49,565 nucleotides of DNA from a virus, in IMG/VR virus record IMGVR_UViG_3300037963_005421, positions 1-49,565 of that record; one strand, written 5' to 3'. The notes under the pieces were generated by a model. It ran no database searches. It saw nothing but the letters and a program-made list of their open reading frames with translations, and was not told the origin of the DNA. Below, in pieces: positions 1 through 6,583 of this stretch (position 1 is the first letter of the stretch; every line of letters starts with the position of its first letter). The position numbers and the translations under genes were made by a program.

Positions 1-98
1 GGAGTTGCAGCAACAGCCAGAGCCGGGCGAAGGCAGGGAAGGCCGATGCGCAGCAGTTTTTGGATGGCTGGACCGGTTCCAGACCACCCGTAGACCAC
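1..98. repeat. Terminal overlap of the contig (same sequence as 49467-49564)
   Basis: The first 98 bases recur exactly at the window's right end; base 99 (T) and the final base 49565 (C) differ. Because the initiator gene reads in frame through the joined ends, this is most simply an assembly overlap of a circular or circularly permuted genome rather than a biological terminal repeat. The end falls inside an 11-bp iteron array, which may explain where assembly broke and the one-base mismatch. Confidence 0.9.
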
Positions 99-677
99 TC
101 GTGGACCACCCGTAGACCACCCGTAGACCACCAGTGGACCAGTGGTGTTGAGGTTCAAGCAGCCAAACCAGATAGCTCTGGACCACCCGTAGACCACCGG
201 CAGACCACCCGTAGACCACCCGTAGACCACTCGCAGACCGATCGCGCGCGTTCTTCTTCTTTACAGAGTACAACTACAGGTACAAATACAAAAAGAAGAA
301 GGAAGTCTCGATCTTCTGCCTTGAGCGAAAAAGAGATCTCCGCTGTGACGATTCCTCCTGGGCTTGCCAGCCTTGAGGGGTTCACTGAACTTTGGCTGGG
401 ATGGACCCGAGTGCGTGGGGGCACCCCTTGGCGCGAGCCAGCGCAGGTGGCTCGCATCTTGTCGAAACTGGACAAGTGGCGAGCTGAGGGTCTTCCAGTT
501 CTTGCAGCCGTCGAGAAGGCCTACGAAAGCAGTTGGAGCGGATTCCTTCGCAGATACCTTGAAGATATCAAGTCAAAGCAGACGAAACTTTCGGCATCAA
601 CGATGCCCATCCCTGACATCACCAACAACAGCGACCCATTTGATCAATGGGTAGGAGACAAGACCAATGGCAACTGA
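1..677 (+). CDS. Replication initiator protein (lambda O-like), 3' part; gene spans the contig ends
   Basis: This is the downstream part of a gene that starts at ATG 49295 and continues in frame across the circular junction (282 residues in all). The N-terminal part resembles a winged helix-turn-helix. The middle is an 11-residue-period linker (PPVDH..TTRR units) which is the translation of DNA iterons. The C-terminal part (IPPGLASLEGFTELWLGWTR ... VEKAYESSWSGF) resembles the C-terminal regions of phage replication initiators. An initiator carrying its own iterons in the central linker is the lambda O arrangement, so binding to the repeats and recruiting a helicase loader is inferred. The stop codon overlaps the next gene by 11 bases. 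An internal ATG at 60 is unlikely to be the start, because it would remove the DNA-binding domain. Family call moderately sure; exact partner unknown. Confidence 0.72.
   Translation, partial: SCSNSQSRAKAGKADAQQFLDGWTGSRPPVDHSWTTRRPPVDHQWTSGVEVQAAKPDSSGPPVDHRQTTRRPPVDHSQTDRARSSSLQSTTTGTNTKRRRKSRSSALSEKEISAVTIPPGLASLEGFTELWLGWTRVRGGTPWREPAQVARILSKLDKWRAEGLPVLAAVEKAYESSWSGFLRRYLEDIKSKQTKLSASTMPIPDITNNSDPFDQWVGDKTNGN
82..136 (+). repeat. Replication origin iterons, array 1: five head-to-tail 11-bp units
   Basis: Units start at 82, 93, 104, 115 and 126 with consensus GACCACCCGTA; degenerate units flank them at 71 and 137. Eleven bases is close to one helical turn, so a bound initiator would contact one face of the DNA. 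The array lies inside the initiator gene and is translated into its linker, as in lambda-type origins. Origin function is inferred from this arrangement. Confidence 0.75.
181..235 (+). repeat. Replication origin iterons, array 2: five 11-bp units in phase with array 1
   Basis: Units start at 181, 192, 203, 214 and 225 with the same consensus (GACCACCCGTA, with CGGCA or TCGCA endings in two), and a decayed unit follows at 236. Array 2 begins exactly 99 bases (nine units) after array 1 begins, so both arrays share one helical phase across a 44-base gap without good matches. Confidence 0.75.
247..306. other. A/T-rich, pyrimidine/purine-skewed segment next to the iterons: candidate unwinding element
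   Basis: Directly after array 2 the sequence turns to TTCTTCTTCTTT, then an A-rich stretch, then AAAAAGAAGAAGG. The two ends are an inverted repeat of about ten bases. In lambda-type origins an A/T-rich region beside the iterons is where strands first open; the same role is inferred here. Confidence 0.5.
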
Positions 678-1473
678 ACGAGGCGTAGAGAATCTGCTGA
701 GCATGCTGCAAGCATCCGGGTTGGACTGGGGCCCCAAGGGCGACCCACGACAAGTGGTTTCCACTTGGGCTTCGATGCTTGATCATCGAGATATTACTGA
801 CGGGATGCTGGTATGGGCTGCCAAGAAATGGCAGGAAAACGGGAACACGAACTGGCCAAAGCCAATGGAAATCCGAAACCTTGTGGCCGATCAGCGCAAC
901 CGCGTTGCCGAGAAGCGGATGGAGGACGCTGGAGAAAAGGGTTGCTACCGGTGCGCTTGGACCGGTACGAGAACTGTCGTTCGCCACCTGCTGCTGCTGA
1001 AGGAGCCAATCAGCCCAGCTGATGCTGATCTGCTTGTTCGATATTTCTTGAGCGACGACCCATCGCTGCACTCGGAAGTCGGACAATTTGTCCTCGACAA
1101 TCCGAAGATTGCTGGAGAGAAAATGCGGACCTTTGTGGTCCGCTGCGACTGCGGCTTGGGCTCTCTGAAACAGAACCTTTTGCCTTATCAGGAATATTCC
1201 CAGAAGAATCCGCCTGTTCGGGAGCCTGGGCCAGCTTGGAAGCCTCCGACAGCAGTGGCTTGCCGCCAGTACGTCACGGGCACCGGGAAGCGCTACCACC
1301 CCGACGATACGCGACCCCGAGAGCAGGGCACGACAACGGTTCGTTGGTACAACAGCCCCTCCCCGGAGGAGCTGAACGGCCCGGTTGAAGGCCACCGAAT
1401 CCGAGAGAACGTCGCCAAGGGTGGAAGCCACGGGGCGAAGAAGTATATCGTCAAGGCAATGGGTCGACGGTGA
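667..1473 (+). CDS. Putative helicase-loader/replication partner with zinc-binding cysteines
   Basis: 268 residues, starting inside the end of the initiator gene. The N-terminal half contains WASMLDHRDITDGMLVWAAK and a WPKPMEIRNLV motif; the pattern of a short helical domain followed by a W-P-x-P segment is reminiscent of replication accessory proteins encoded downstream of phage initiators. Cysteines C93/C96 (CYRC) and C160/C162 (CDCG) could bind one zinc. I recognise no catalytic motif and no Walker A site, so loading the host replicative helicase in the manner of lambda P is inferred from gene order. It ends with a GTGA overlap into dpdA, suggesting translational coupling. Confidence 0.5.
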   Translation: MATERGVENLLSMLQASGLDWGPKGDPRQVVSTWASMLDHRDITDGMLVWAAKKWQENGNTNWPKPMEIRNLVADQRNRVAEKRMEDAGEKGCYRCAWTGTRTVVRHLLLLKEPISPADADLLVRYFLSDDPSLHSEVGQFVLDNPKIAGEKMRTFVVRCDCGLGSLKQNLLPYQEYSQKNPPVREPGPAWKPPTAVACRQYVTGTGKRYHPDDTRPREQGTTTVRWYNSPSPEELNGPVEGHRIRENVAKGGSHGAKKYIVKAMGRR

Positions 1474-2312
1474 GATCGCTTGAGTTCAGGATCGGCATTC
1501 CCGAAACCTCGGGCCGGTTCCTGATCGAAGCAAAGGAGAGGGGATACAAAGTGATGGTGTCCGCCTCTCGCTTCTGGAAGGCCAAGCATCAGCGCTTCAT
1601 CCGGCCAGGCAAGCGCTTGATTGGTCTCGATGTCTTCCTCGACTCCGCTGGCTTTACCGCGATGCGGCATTGGGGCGGCTATCCCTGGAGCGCCGAAGAG
1701 TACTTGACCCTGGTTAGCCAGGGGACGTGGACGCACTGGTCGCAGATGGACTACTGCTGCGAGCCAGAGGTGGCGGGCAACGAGCCTGAGATATTGTCTC
1801 GCCTGGACCAGACCGCAGCCATGCTGGGGACGCTGACAAAAAGGTCAGAAGACCTTGGCCTGAAGCGACCGCTGCCTGTTTTGCAGGGATGGACCCCGGC
1901 GCACTATCGGAGGTCCGCTGATCTGGCAGACTCCGTCCTCAAAGGAGCGTGGCCGGATCTGGTTGGAGTGGGCTCTGTCTGCAGGCGGCAAGTAAAGGGC
2001 CCAGCTGGAATATTGAGCATCGTGCAGGCGCTGGACACGCACTTGCCGCCGCATGTGAGGCTTCACCTTTTCGGGGTCAAATCTGAGTCTCTTGGTAGTC
2101 TTCAGAAGAACCCAAGAGTGGTCTCAGCGGACTCTATGGCATGGGACATTGCCGTTCGCTGGGAATGTCGAAAAACAAGCAAGAAATACAACATGGATAA
2201 CAGAATCAAGGGGATGCACCAGTGGATGTCAAAGCAGATCGAAACCCTCTCCGACACGTCCTCCTCCTCCTCAGCGGGGGGCTCGACAGTACAACTTGCG
2301 CTGCCCTTCTGA
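1470..2312 (+). CDS. dpdA: DpdA-like deazapurine DNA transglycosylase (guanine replacement in DNA)
   Basis: 280 residues with the fold signature of tRNA-guanine transglycosylases as modified in phage DpdA proteins: LDSAGF near residue 58 (TGT base-binding Asp region), MDYCCEPE at 93-100, PVLQGW at 136, GVGSVCRRQ at 166-174, LHLFGVKS at 198-205 and SADSMAWD at 219-226. Members swap guanine in DNA for a 7-deazaguanine such as preQ0. The GTG start overlaps the previous stop (GTGA). queC follows with a 91-base overlap, giving the enzyme next to its substrate producer. The family assignment rests on several separate motifs and is strong; which deazaguanine is inserted cannot be read from the sequence. 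Confidence 0.88.
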   Translation: MRSLEFRIGIPETSGRFLIEAKERGYKVMVSASRFWKAKHQRFIRPGKRLIGLDVFLDSAGFTAMRHWGGYPWSAEEYLTLVSQGTWTHWSQMDYCCEPEVAGNEPEILSRLDQTAAMLGTLTKRSEDLGLKRPLPVLQGWTPAHYRRSADLADSVLKGAWPDLVGVGSVCRRQVKGPAGILSIVQALDTHLPPHVRLHLFGVKSESLGSLQKNPRVVSADSMAWDIAVRWECRKTSKKYNMDNRIKGMHQWMSKQIETLSDTSSSSSAGGSTVQLALPF

Positions 2313-2899
2313 TTGCTGAGGGCTACAAAGTCAGCGCCATCACCTACGACTACGGGCAGTTGACCTCTTCTGCCGAGCTGGAAGCGGCGAAAGCGGTTGC
2401 TGACCATTACGGCATTGATCTGACAGTGGCTGAGATCCCGGCCACCTACTGGCGATGTCCTCTGACGGGACAGGGCGACGTTCCAGTGGACCGCGAGGTG
2501 TCTGAAATGGACTCAAGCGTGGCTTCCACCTACGTCCCACACCGCAACCTGCAGCTCCTGACGATAGCTGCCGCGGTGGCCTACCAGAAGGGGATAAATA
2601 CCCTCTGCATCGGCGTAAACGCCCAAGACTACAGCGGGTATCCAGACTGTAGGCCGAGCTTCATTGCATCCGCAGAAGCCACGCTCTCGATCAGCGGGGA
2701 CTCGCCCATTAAAATAATGAGCCCGCTTTCCTCCATGTCTAAAGCGGACATCGTGCGCGTTGCGGTCGGTCACAGCGCGCCCATTGCATTGACGTTGAGT
2801 TGCTACCTCAGCGAAAGCCCTTGTGGGCGCTGCGACTCTTGCCTGCTGCGGGCCAAAGGCTTCGACGAGGCCGGTGAACTTGACGCCTGCCTCGTCTGA
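2222..2899 (+). CDS. queC: QueC, 7-cyano-7-deazaguanine (preQ0) synthase
   Basis: 225 residues. The ATP-pyrophosphatase loop SGGLDS lies at 18-23, and the zinc-binding cysteines characteristic of QueC are at C194, C201, C204 and C207 (CYLSESPCGRCDSC). QueC converts carboxy-deazaguanine to preQ0 using ATP and ammonia. The GTG start has AAGGGG about eight bases upstream and lies inside dpdA; the overlap argues for coupled expression. No folE, queD or queE is visible, so the precursor would have to come from the host. Confidence 0.92.
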   Translation: MDVKADRNPLRHVLLLLSGGLDSTTCAALLIAEGYKVSAITYDYGQLTSSAELEAAKAVADHYGIDLTVAEIPATYWRCPLTGQGDVPVDREVSEMDSSVASTYVPHRNLQLLTIAAAVAYQKGINTLCIGVNAQDYSGYPDCRPSFIASAEATLSISGDSPIKIMSPLSSMSKADIVRVAVGHSAPIALTLSCYLSESPCGRCDSCLLRAKGFDEAGELDACLV

Positions 2900-2930
2900 G
2901 GCTACATGTCAAGACACAAGGAGGGCAACA

Positions 2931-3242
2931 ATGTTCGACACAACCGGCGATACAAGTCCTGGCCGCGACCCAGAGCAGTTCCGAAACTTACTGGACAAGG
3001 TGGGCCTCAACAACCTCACCCGAGCCAGCAGGCTGCTCGACATGGACCGCAGCGCGCTGTCCCGTTTCCTCAACGGCCACCGAAAGTTCAGCCTTCTCAA
3101 TGAGTTGGTCGTAAACATGGTTGCCAAAGCGGTCAACGATGGTGCTCATCCAGGTTTCATCAAACAAGCCCTCAGCGACAATCTAAGCGACGACGGATTG
3201 GTTTCATTGATGGTTACCCTGGTTGAAGGCGAAGATCAGTGA
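2931..3242 (+). CDS. Small XRE/Cro-type helix-turn-helix protein
   Basis: 103 residues from an ATG with AGGAGGG nine bases upstream; a longer in-frame extension into queC lacks such a site. Residues ~33-60 (TRASRLLDMDRSALSRFLNG) are a helix-turn-helix of Cro/C1 type. The C-terminal half is helical and may dimerise. It overlaps the next gene by GTGA. It may regulate the replication/modification operon, but no operator is visible beside it. Confidence 0.7.
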   Translation: MFDTTGDTSPGRDPEQFRNLLDKVGLNNLTRASRLLDMDRSALSRFLNGHRKFSLLNELVVNMVAKAVNDGAHPGFIKQALSDNLSDDGLVSLMVTLVEGEDQ

Positions 3243-3730
3243 ACTTGATCGTCAGTGGTGGGGGAAAATACGCCAACCGCAGGCGCATCAAGCAGGTGCT
3301 CACTTGGCTGAAGCCGAGGGGCATTGCATGTTTGAGCCATCCGCTGGCATTCGCAGACCTGCTCCGAGAGCTGACCAAAGAAATTAGCGCATCTCTGGAG
3401 CGCATTGTGCCGCTCTACGAGCAAGGCGCACGAATCGCAGGGCTCGGTACTGTTGGTGCTGAGCTGGCCAACTTGGAGATGTTGTCAGACTGGGATGGTC
3501 TTGTGGTGGCCTTCCGCGGGGACCACAAGACCACCTCGCTGGTTATCGAAGCGCTCAAGCAGAAGCGCTCAGTGCTGCTGGTCGATGGTGGACCCAAGAA
3601 ACTGGTCGAAATGCTCATCAGCAACCACGAGCTGAAGATCATTCAAGAACACCAGCACCGAAGTTTGCGCGTTTTGCGGCAACAGAACGCTGAACTGAGG
3701 CTAATGCTGGAGATTGCCGACGAGGAGTAG
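3239..3730 (+). CDS. SLOG/DUF2493-like nucleotide-binding protein
   Basis: 163 residues from a GTG that overlaps the previous stop. The start MNLIVSGGGKYANRRRIKQV and the segment LSDWDGLVVAFRGDHKTTSL follow the two ends of the Rossmann-like SLOG/DUF2493 fold (GGR-(D/Y) loop; D-x-V-V-A-F-x-G-G-x-x-T). The central GG-A-x-G-A-D loop of typical members is not evident. A coiled-coil-like tail follows. SLOG proteins bind nucleotides or bases; a role with the neighbouring deazaguanine genes is only a context inference. Confidence 0.5.
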   Translation: MNLIVSGGGKYANRRRIKQVLTWLKPRGIACLSHPLAFADLLRELTKEISASLERIVPLYEQGARIAGLGTVGAELANLEMLSDWDGLVVAFRGDHKTTSLVIEALKQKRSVLLVDGGPKKLVEMLISNHELKIIQEHQHRSLRVLRQQNAELRLMLEIADEE

Positions 3731-3736
3731 CTACTC
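3725..3736. other. Palindrome between convergent genes
   Basis: GAGTAGCTACTC is a perfect 12-base palindrome covering the stop of the plus-strand gene and sitting 20 bases before the end of the convergent minus-strand gene. There is no T-run, so terminator function is uncertain. Confidence 0.35.
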
Positions 3737-3755
3737 GCCGCCCAAGTCAGATTGA

Positions 3756-3911
3756 CTATTTGCTCTGCTTGGCTTTGATGGCTCGGCCTTGCAGGGCGGC
3801 CTTTGCCTTTGCTCTCTTGCGTCCTGACTCGCTGCTGTAGCGGTACTTCTTGCCGGTCTTGCCATAGCGGTAGAAGCCACCCTTACGGTCGGTCCCTCGC
3901 TGAACAGGCAT
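3756..3911 (-). CDS. Small basic conserved phage protein (51 residues)
   Basis: The product begins MPVQRGTDRKGGFYRYGKT and continues with a Lys/Arg-rich tail ending AIKAKQSK. Small proteins beginning P-V-Q-R-G..G.FYR.G..GKKY are recurrent beside virion genes in environmental phages, which is recalled family knowledge, not a search result. The start overlaps the stop of the upstream gene (TGATG), making it the last gene of a five-gene minus-strand operon. Strong positive charge would suit nucleic-acid contact inside the capsid; this is inference. Confidence 0.7.
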   Translation of the reverse strand: MPVQRGTDRKGGFYRYGKTGKKYRYSSESGRKRAKAKAALQGRAIKAKQSK

Positions 3912-4510
3912 CAGCCCTGCCCCTTCTTTTGTTGGAGCATCTGGGACACCCGAAGCATGGCTTCCAGTTGGGACTTGGTATTGGGGTGCATGCCTCGAGT
4001 CTCTGTCTGAAGGACTTGTTGCAGCAGCGCCGTGGCATCGCCGTGCCGACCGGCCTGCATGGCAACCATTGCGCTTCGCATTGGTGTGCCCTCAGCGGTA
4101 TCCCGCGGCAAGAACGAGGAGGTATAGGCATCCATGAGCTGGTTCTTGACGGCCCTTTTCCCTGACTCGTTGATGTCCATGACCTTTGAGGGTTCGACTC
4201 CAACAATGGGACCGGCCACCTCTTCGGCTGGCTTTGGATCTGTGGCAAGCCGCTCCGCTGTCTTGGTTGCTGAGTCAGCCACTTCCCTGGCCGCATCCAT
4301 GGCGCGGGCTTGGAAGGTCATGTCTTCGGGTTTCGGATCGACATCGACCCCAGACTCTTCGGCAAGTTCCAAGTACTTCTCTGCCGCCATCTCCGGTGTG
4401 CGGAACTGGTCAAGGTACTCGCTGTCAGCGCGCAGCAGAAACTCTCGCAGGCTGTCTTCAGCTCCGGCAACAGCCTGCTTGGCAAGTCGAGTCATTTCTT
4501 TAGTAGGCAT
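3911..4510 (-). CDS. Putative virion-associated protein with the shared N-terminal module (copy 1)
   Basis: 199 residues. Residues ~8-45 (RLAKQAVAGAEDSLREFLLR, then ADSEYLDQFRTPEMAAEKY) belong to a module found in three neighbouring genes. The remainder is hydrophilic and helical, with no motif I recognise, ending in a Gln/Lys-rich tail. It overlaps both neighbours by single-base TAATG/TGATG junctions, so the genes are translationally linked. Function unknown; context suggests a capsid-associated role. Confidence 0.65.
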   Translation of the reverse strand: MPTKEMTRLAKQAVAGAEDSLREFLLRADSEYLDQFRTPEMAAEKYLELAEESGVDVDPKPEDMTFQARAMDAAREVADSATKTAERLATDPKPAEEVAGPIVGVEPSKVMDINESGKRAVKNQLMDAYTSSFLPRDTAEGTPMRSAMVAMQAGRHGDATALLQQVLQTETRGMHPNTKSQLEAMLRVSQMLQQKKGQG

Positions 4511-4848
4511 TATTCCTCTCCCATTTCACCCAGCTGTTCCATCATCGACGACAGGAGCCCCTTTAGGGCATCGGAGTCGAAGTCCGCACCGACCTTGAGC
4601 ATCTTGATGGCTTCCTTCATCTTGCCGACAAAGGCGTCCACGTCGAGGTCACCCTCTTCGCTGGATTCGACAGCGCCTTCCATTTCTTCCTGTTCAAGGA
4701 GCGCCTTCATGGCGTCTTCAGGGCTGGCAAAGTTCTCAAGGTAGTCGGATGGGGCCTCCAGAACGAAGTCGTTCAGGGCCTCATCGTCGCCGCCCATGCC
4801 TGCCTTGGCAAGCCGGATAATCGTAAACGAGGGCATCTTGCCATGCAT
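4510..4848 (-). CDS. Putative virion-associated protein with the shared N-terminal module (copy 2)
   Basis: 112 residues, acidic. Start ATG 4848 has AGGAG seven bases upstream. After MPSFTIIRLAK the module reads GDDEALNDFVLEAPSDYLEN followed by FASPEDAM. The C-terminal part is a charged helix ending in a Met-rich stretch (LLSSMMEQLGEMGEE). The acidic composition is opposite to that of the basic members of this cluster. Confidence 0.65.
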   Translation of the reverse strand: MHGKMPSFTIIRLAKAGMGGDDEALNDFVLEAPSDYLENFASPEDAMKALLEQEEMEGAVESSEEGDLDVDAFVGKMKEAIKMLKVGADFDSDALKGLLSSMMEQLGEMGEE

Positions 4849-4849
4849 C

Positions 4850-5092
4850 TTAGTTCTCCTTTGAGACTGCTTGTGCGGCCATCATCACATCTTTATATTG
4901 GTCCAAAAGACTGGTTGGCGCTGCCAAGACAAAGTCATCCATGGCTTCTTTGTCTCCGCCAATGGCTTTGGTTGCCGCAGCAATAAGGGCATCCATTGCC
5001 CGTTGGCCGCCGACCATGGACTTAAGCGCAGACTTCTTTGACTTGTTGGGTGCTGGTTGCTCTGGAGGTGGAGCAGGTCTACCGGGTTTCAT
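4850..5092 (-). CDS. Putative virion-associated protein with the shared module at its C-terminus (copy 3)
   Basis: 80 residues from the ATG at 5092, preceded by GGAGTCAAA; the upstream in-frame extension (MRFFFGVK) has no better site. It opens with a Pro/Lys-rich segment (MKPGRPAPPPEQPAPNKSKK) and then carries the module GGDKEAMDDFVLAAPTSLLD. Here the module is C-terminal rather than N-terminal, which supports its being an independent unit. Confidence 0.65.
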   Translation of the reverse strand: MKPGRPAPPPEQPAPNKSKKSALKSMVGGQRAMDALIAAATKAIGGDKEAMDDFVLAAPTSLLDQYKDVMMAAQAVSKEN

Positions 5093-5136
5093 TTTGACTC
5101 CAAAAAAAAAGCGCACTTCTTCACCAGAGAGTGCCT
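5091..5136 (-). terminator. Possible attenuator: short hairpin with T-run before copy 3
   Basis: On the minus strand GCACT...AGTGC closes a ten-odd-base loop and is followed by GC and eight T residues, immediately upstream of the ribosome site of the next gene. The stem is short and mismatched, so partial termination is the most that can be suggested. Confidence 0.35.
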
Positions 5137-5166
5137 GTCAACCTTGAATAAAGCAAGGTGGCTGAC

Positions 5167-5679
5167 CTACCATTTGACTTTGTCAGCCCAGTAGGCGGCA
5201 GACATTTTTCCCTTCGCAATATTTTTTCGGTGGCGAGCCTTAAAGCTTGCCCGCTTTTTTTTCATGCGTTCGCTTTCGCCTTTCTTGGGTTTTCCAGCGG
5301 TGCTGGCCCCTTGTTCACCAAACCGAATGGTCTTGATTTTGCTGCCTTCCTTGGCAACAACGATGTGAGATTTCTTGGGGTGGTTTGGCGTTCTCTTGGG
5401 CTTGTTGACGCCAGAAACACCGGCTCTTTTGACAGCGGACGCAGTTTTCTTGGCGGTTGAGCTGCTCGGTGAGTTGGTTTTTCGAGCAGATGAGTTCGAT
5501 CCGCTGCGCTTCTTGCGGTTTCGCTCGTTTGCCTTGGCGACGTAGCCTTTGGCAGCGTCTTGGTGGGAACTGTAGTTGTCCAAGAAGTCGCTGGAGGCCC
5601 TGAGAACAAAGTCATCGAGGGCTTCTTTGCCCCCGGCTGCGGCTTTTCGTGCCAACTCCAGCATCTTTGTCGTAGCCAT
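5167..5679 (-). CDS. Conserved basic phage protein with the shared module (copy 4) and a C-terminal KARH...AAYWADKVKW domain
   Basis: 170 residues; the ATG at 5679 is chosen because GTAGGAG precedes it and the module then begins at residue 3. Residues ~4-40 include GGKEALDDFVLRASSDFLDN. A Ser/Lys/Thr-rich linker follows. The last ~65 residues (HIVVAKEGSKIKTIRFGEQG, then KKKRASFKARHRKNIAKGK and SAAYWADKVKW) form a domain that I recall as recurrent next to virion genes of marine phages. This is the first gene of the five-gene cluster and its leader is the hairpin-rich region to the right. Confidence 0.75.
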   Translation of the reverse strand: MATTKMLELARKAAAGGKEALDDFVLRASSDFLDNYSSHQDAAKGYVAKANERNRKKRSGSNSSARKTNSPSSSTAKKTASAVKRAGVSGVNKPKRTPNHPKKSHIVVAKEGSKIKTIRFGEQGASTAGKPKKGESERMKKKRASFKARHRKNIAKGKMSAAYWADKVKW

Positions 5680-6037
5680 AGACGCACTCCTACACCACAT
5701 GAAGGCAGGTCAACCAGAGAGGGGGGATACCGCCCCCCTATCGGCCCCTAAACCTCGGGGAGAGGGATGCCGTCGGAATCAAGACAAAAGGGGGAACGGC
5801 ATCGCACACAAGGACATGTCTTTAGAAGCGTTTACCTGTCCTCCAGTGGCCTCCGAACTGTTCGGAGCTGGAAATCGGACAGGCAACTGGCCTTCTGAAT
5901 GGCTGGACGGGCCTATCTATCGTCCAGCCCACCCCAAACGGACGACGCATCATCGGCCAACGGGGGTGTTTTCTTGCTGAGAGCATCACCAGCAGGCCTG
6001 GTGAACCGCCAGAACGGTTGTTCTGTAGCGAGAATAC
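5680..6037. other. Non-coding, hairpin-dense intergenic region
   Basis: No convincing reading frame. Successive inverted repeats: 5720-5739 (seven G:C-rich pairs), 5745-5760, 5766-5803 (GATGCCGT/ACGGCATC), 5811-5842 (AGGACA/TGTCCT), 5851-5867 (CTCCGAA/TTCGGAG) and 5901-5929 (nine perfect pairs, GGCTGGACG/CGTCCAGCC). At 5929-5975 CACCCC pairs with GGGGTG and is followed by TTTTCTT on the plus strand. It is either the long leader of the minus-strand gene at 5679 or a separate structured RNA of about 250 bases. Confidence 0.55.
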
Positions 6038-6583
6038 TCAGTCGCTGTCCAAAACACAAGCTGATTTGGCCTCATTTCCCCAGCTCGTCCAGCCATGACG
6101 CTGGCACCGGGCAAACATCTCCAGATACGGACCATTCGACCGTGCTTCAATGAGTTCATGGCTCTCCGGGGGCTTGGCGCTGTGCCGTCCTCGGGGTGCT
6201 TGGAGGACACTGGGGAGGTTTCTCCGCTCTGTCCGCACCAAAGGCCCCCGTCCCCGCACCCCAAACAGCAACAGCTCGTGCTGTCCCCGAAAATACTGCC
6301 CCAGCCCGATGTTCCCTTCCTTCACCCAGACCACATTGGTCTTGTACTTGAAGCCCAGGCACTTCATCAGCCAGAGCGCATCCGGCAAGAAGGAGTTGGT
6401 CGCCCACATGTACAGGTGCGCATGCTCCGCAGGATTAAACACGCCAGAGCCATAGATGACCGCGGGCATTTCTTGGGTTCTGAGCAGCGGGTAGTGCCGG
6501 TCAGCTCCTCTCTTGTACTTCTTACCGCCACCGCGCTCATTCCAGGGCGGGTCCATGAGGATGGTCGCAAAAGATCGGTTCAC
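6038..6583 (-). CDS. MT-A70-family DNA N6-adenine methyltransferase
   Basis: 181 residues from a GTG with GGAG eight bases upstream; the GTG overlaps the previous gene's TGA. The catalytic motif DPPW is at 11-14, followed by the family pattern ERGGGKKYKRGADRHYPLL. WATNSFL (60-66), GLGQYFRGQHELLLFG and HSAKPPE with LEMFAR complete the MT-A70 landmarks for SAM binding. It transfers a methyl group from SAM to adenine N6, probably in phage DNA. A longer in-frame form to 6718 exists but its extra residues coincide with the better-supported small upstream gene. Confidence 0.85.
   Translation of the reverse strand: MNRSFATILMDPPWNERGGGKKYKRGADRHYPLLRTQEMPAVIYGSGVFNPAEHAHLYMWATNSFLPDALWLMKCLGFKYKTNVVWVKEGNIGLGQYFRGQHELLLFGVRGRGPLVRTERRNLPSVLQAPRGRHSAKPPESHELIEARSNGPYLEMFARCQRHGWTSWGNEAKSACVLDSD

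Noticed and set aside
82-235. CRISPR-like repeat array
   Set aside because: Units are 11 bp, directly abutting with no spacers, inside a reading frame; iterons explain them.
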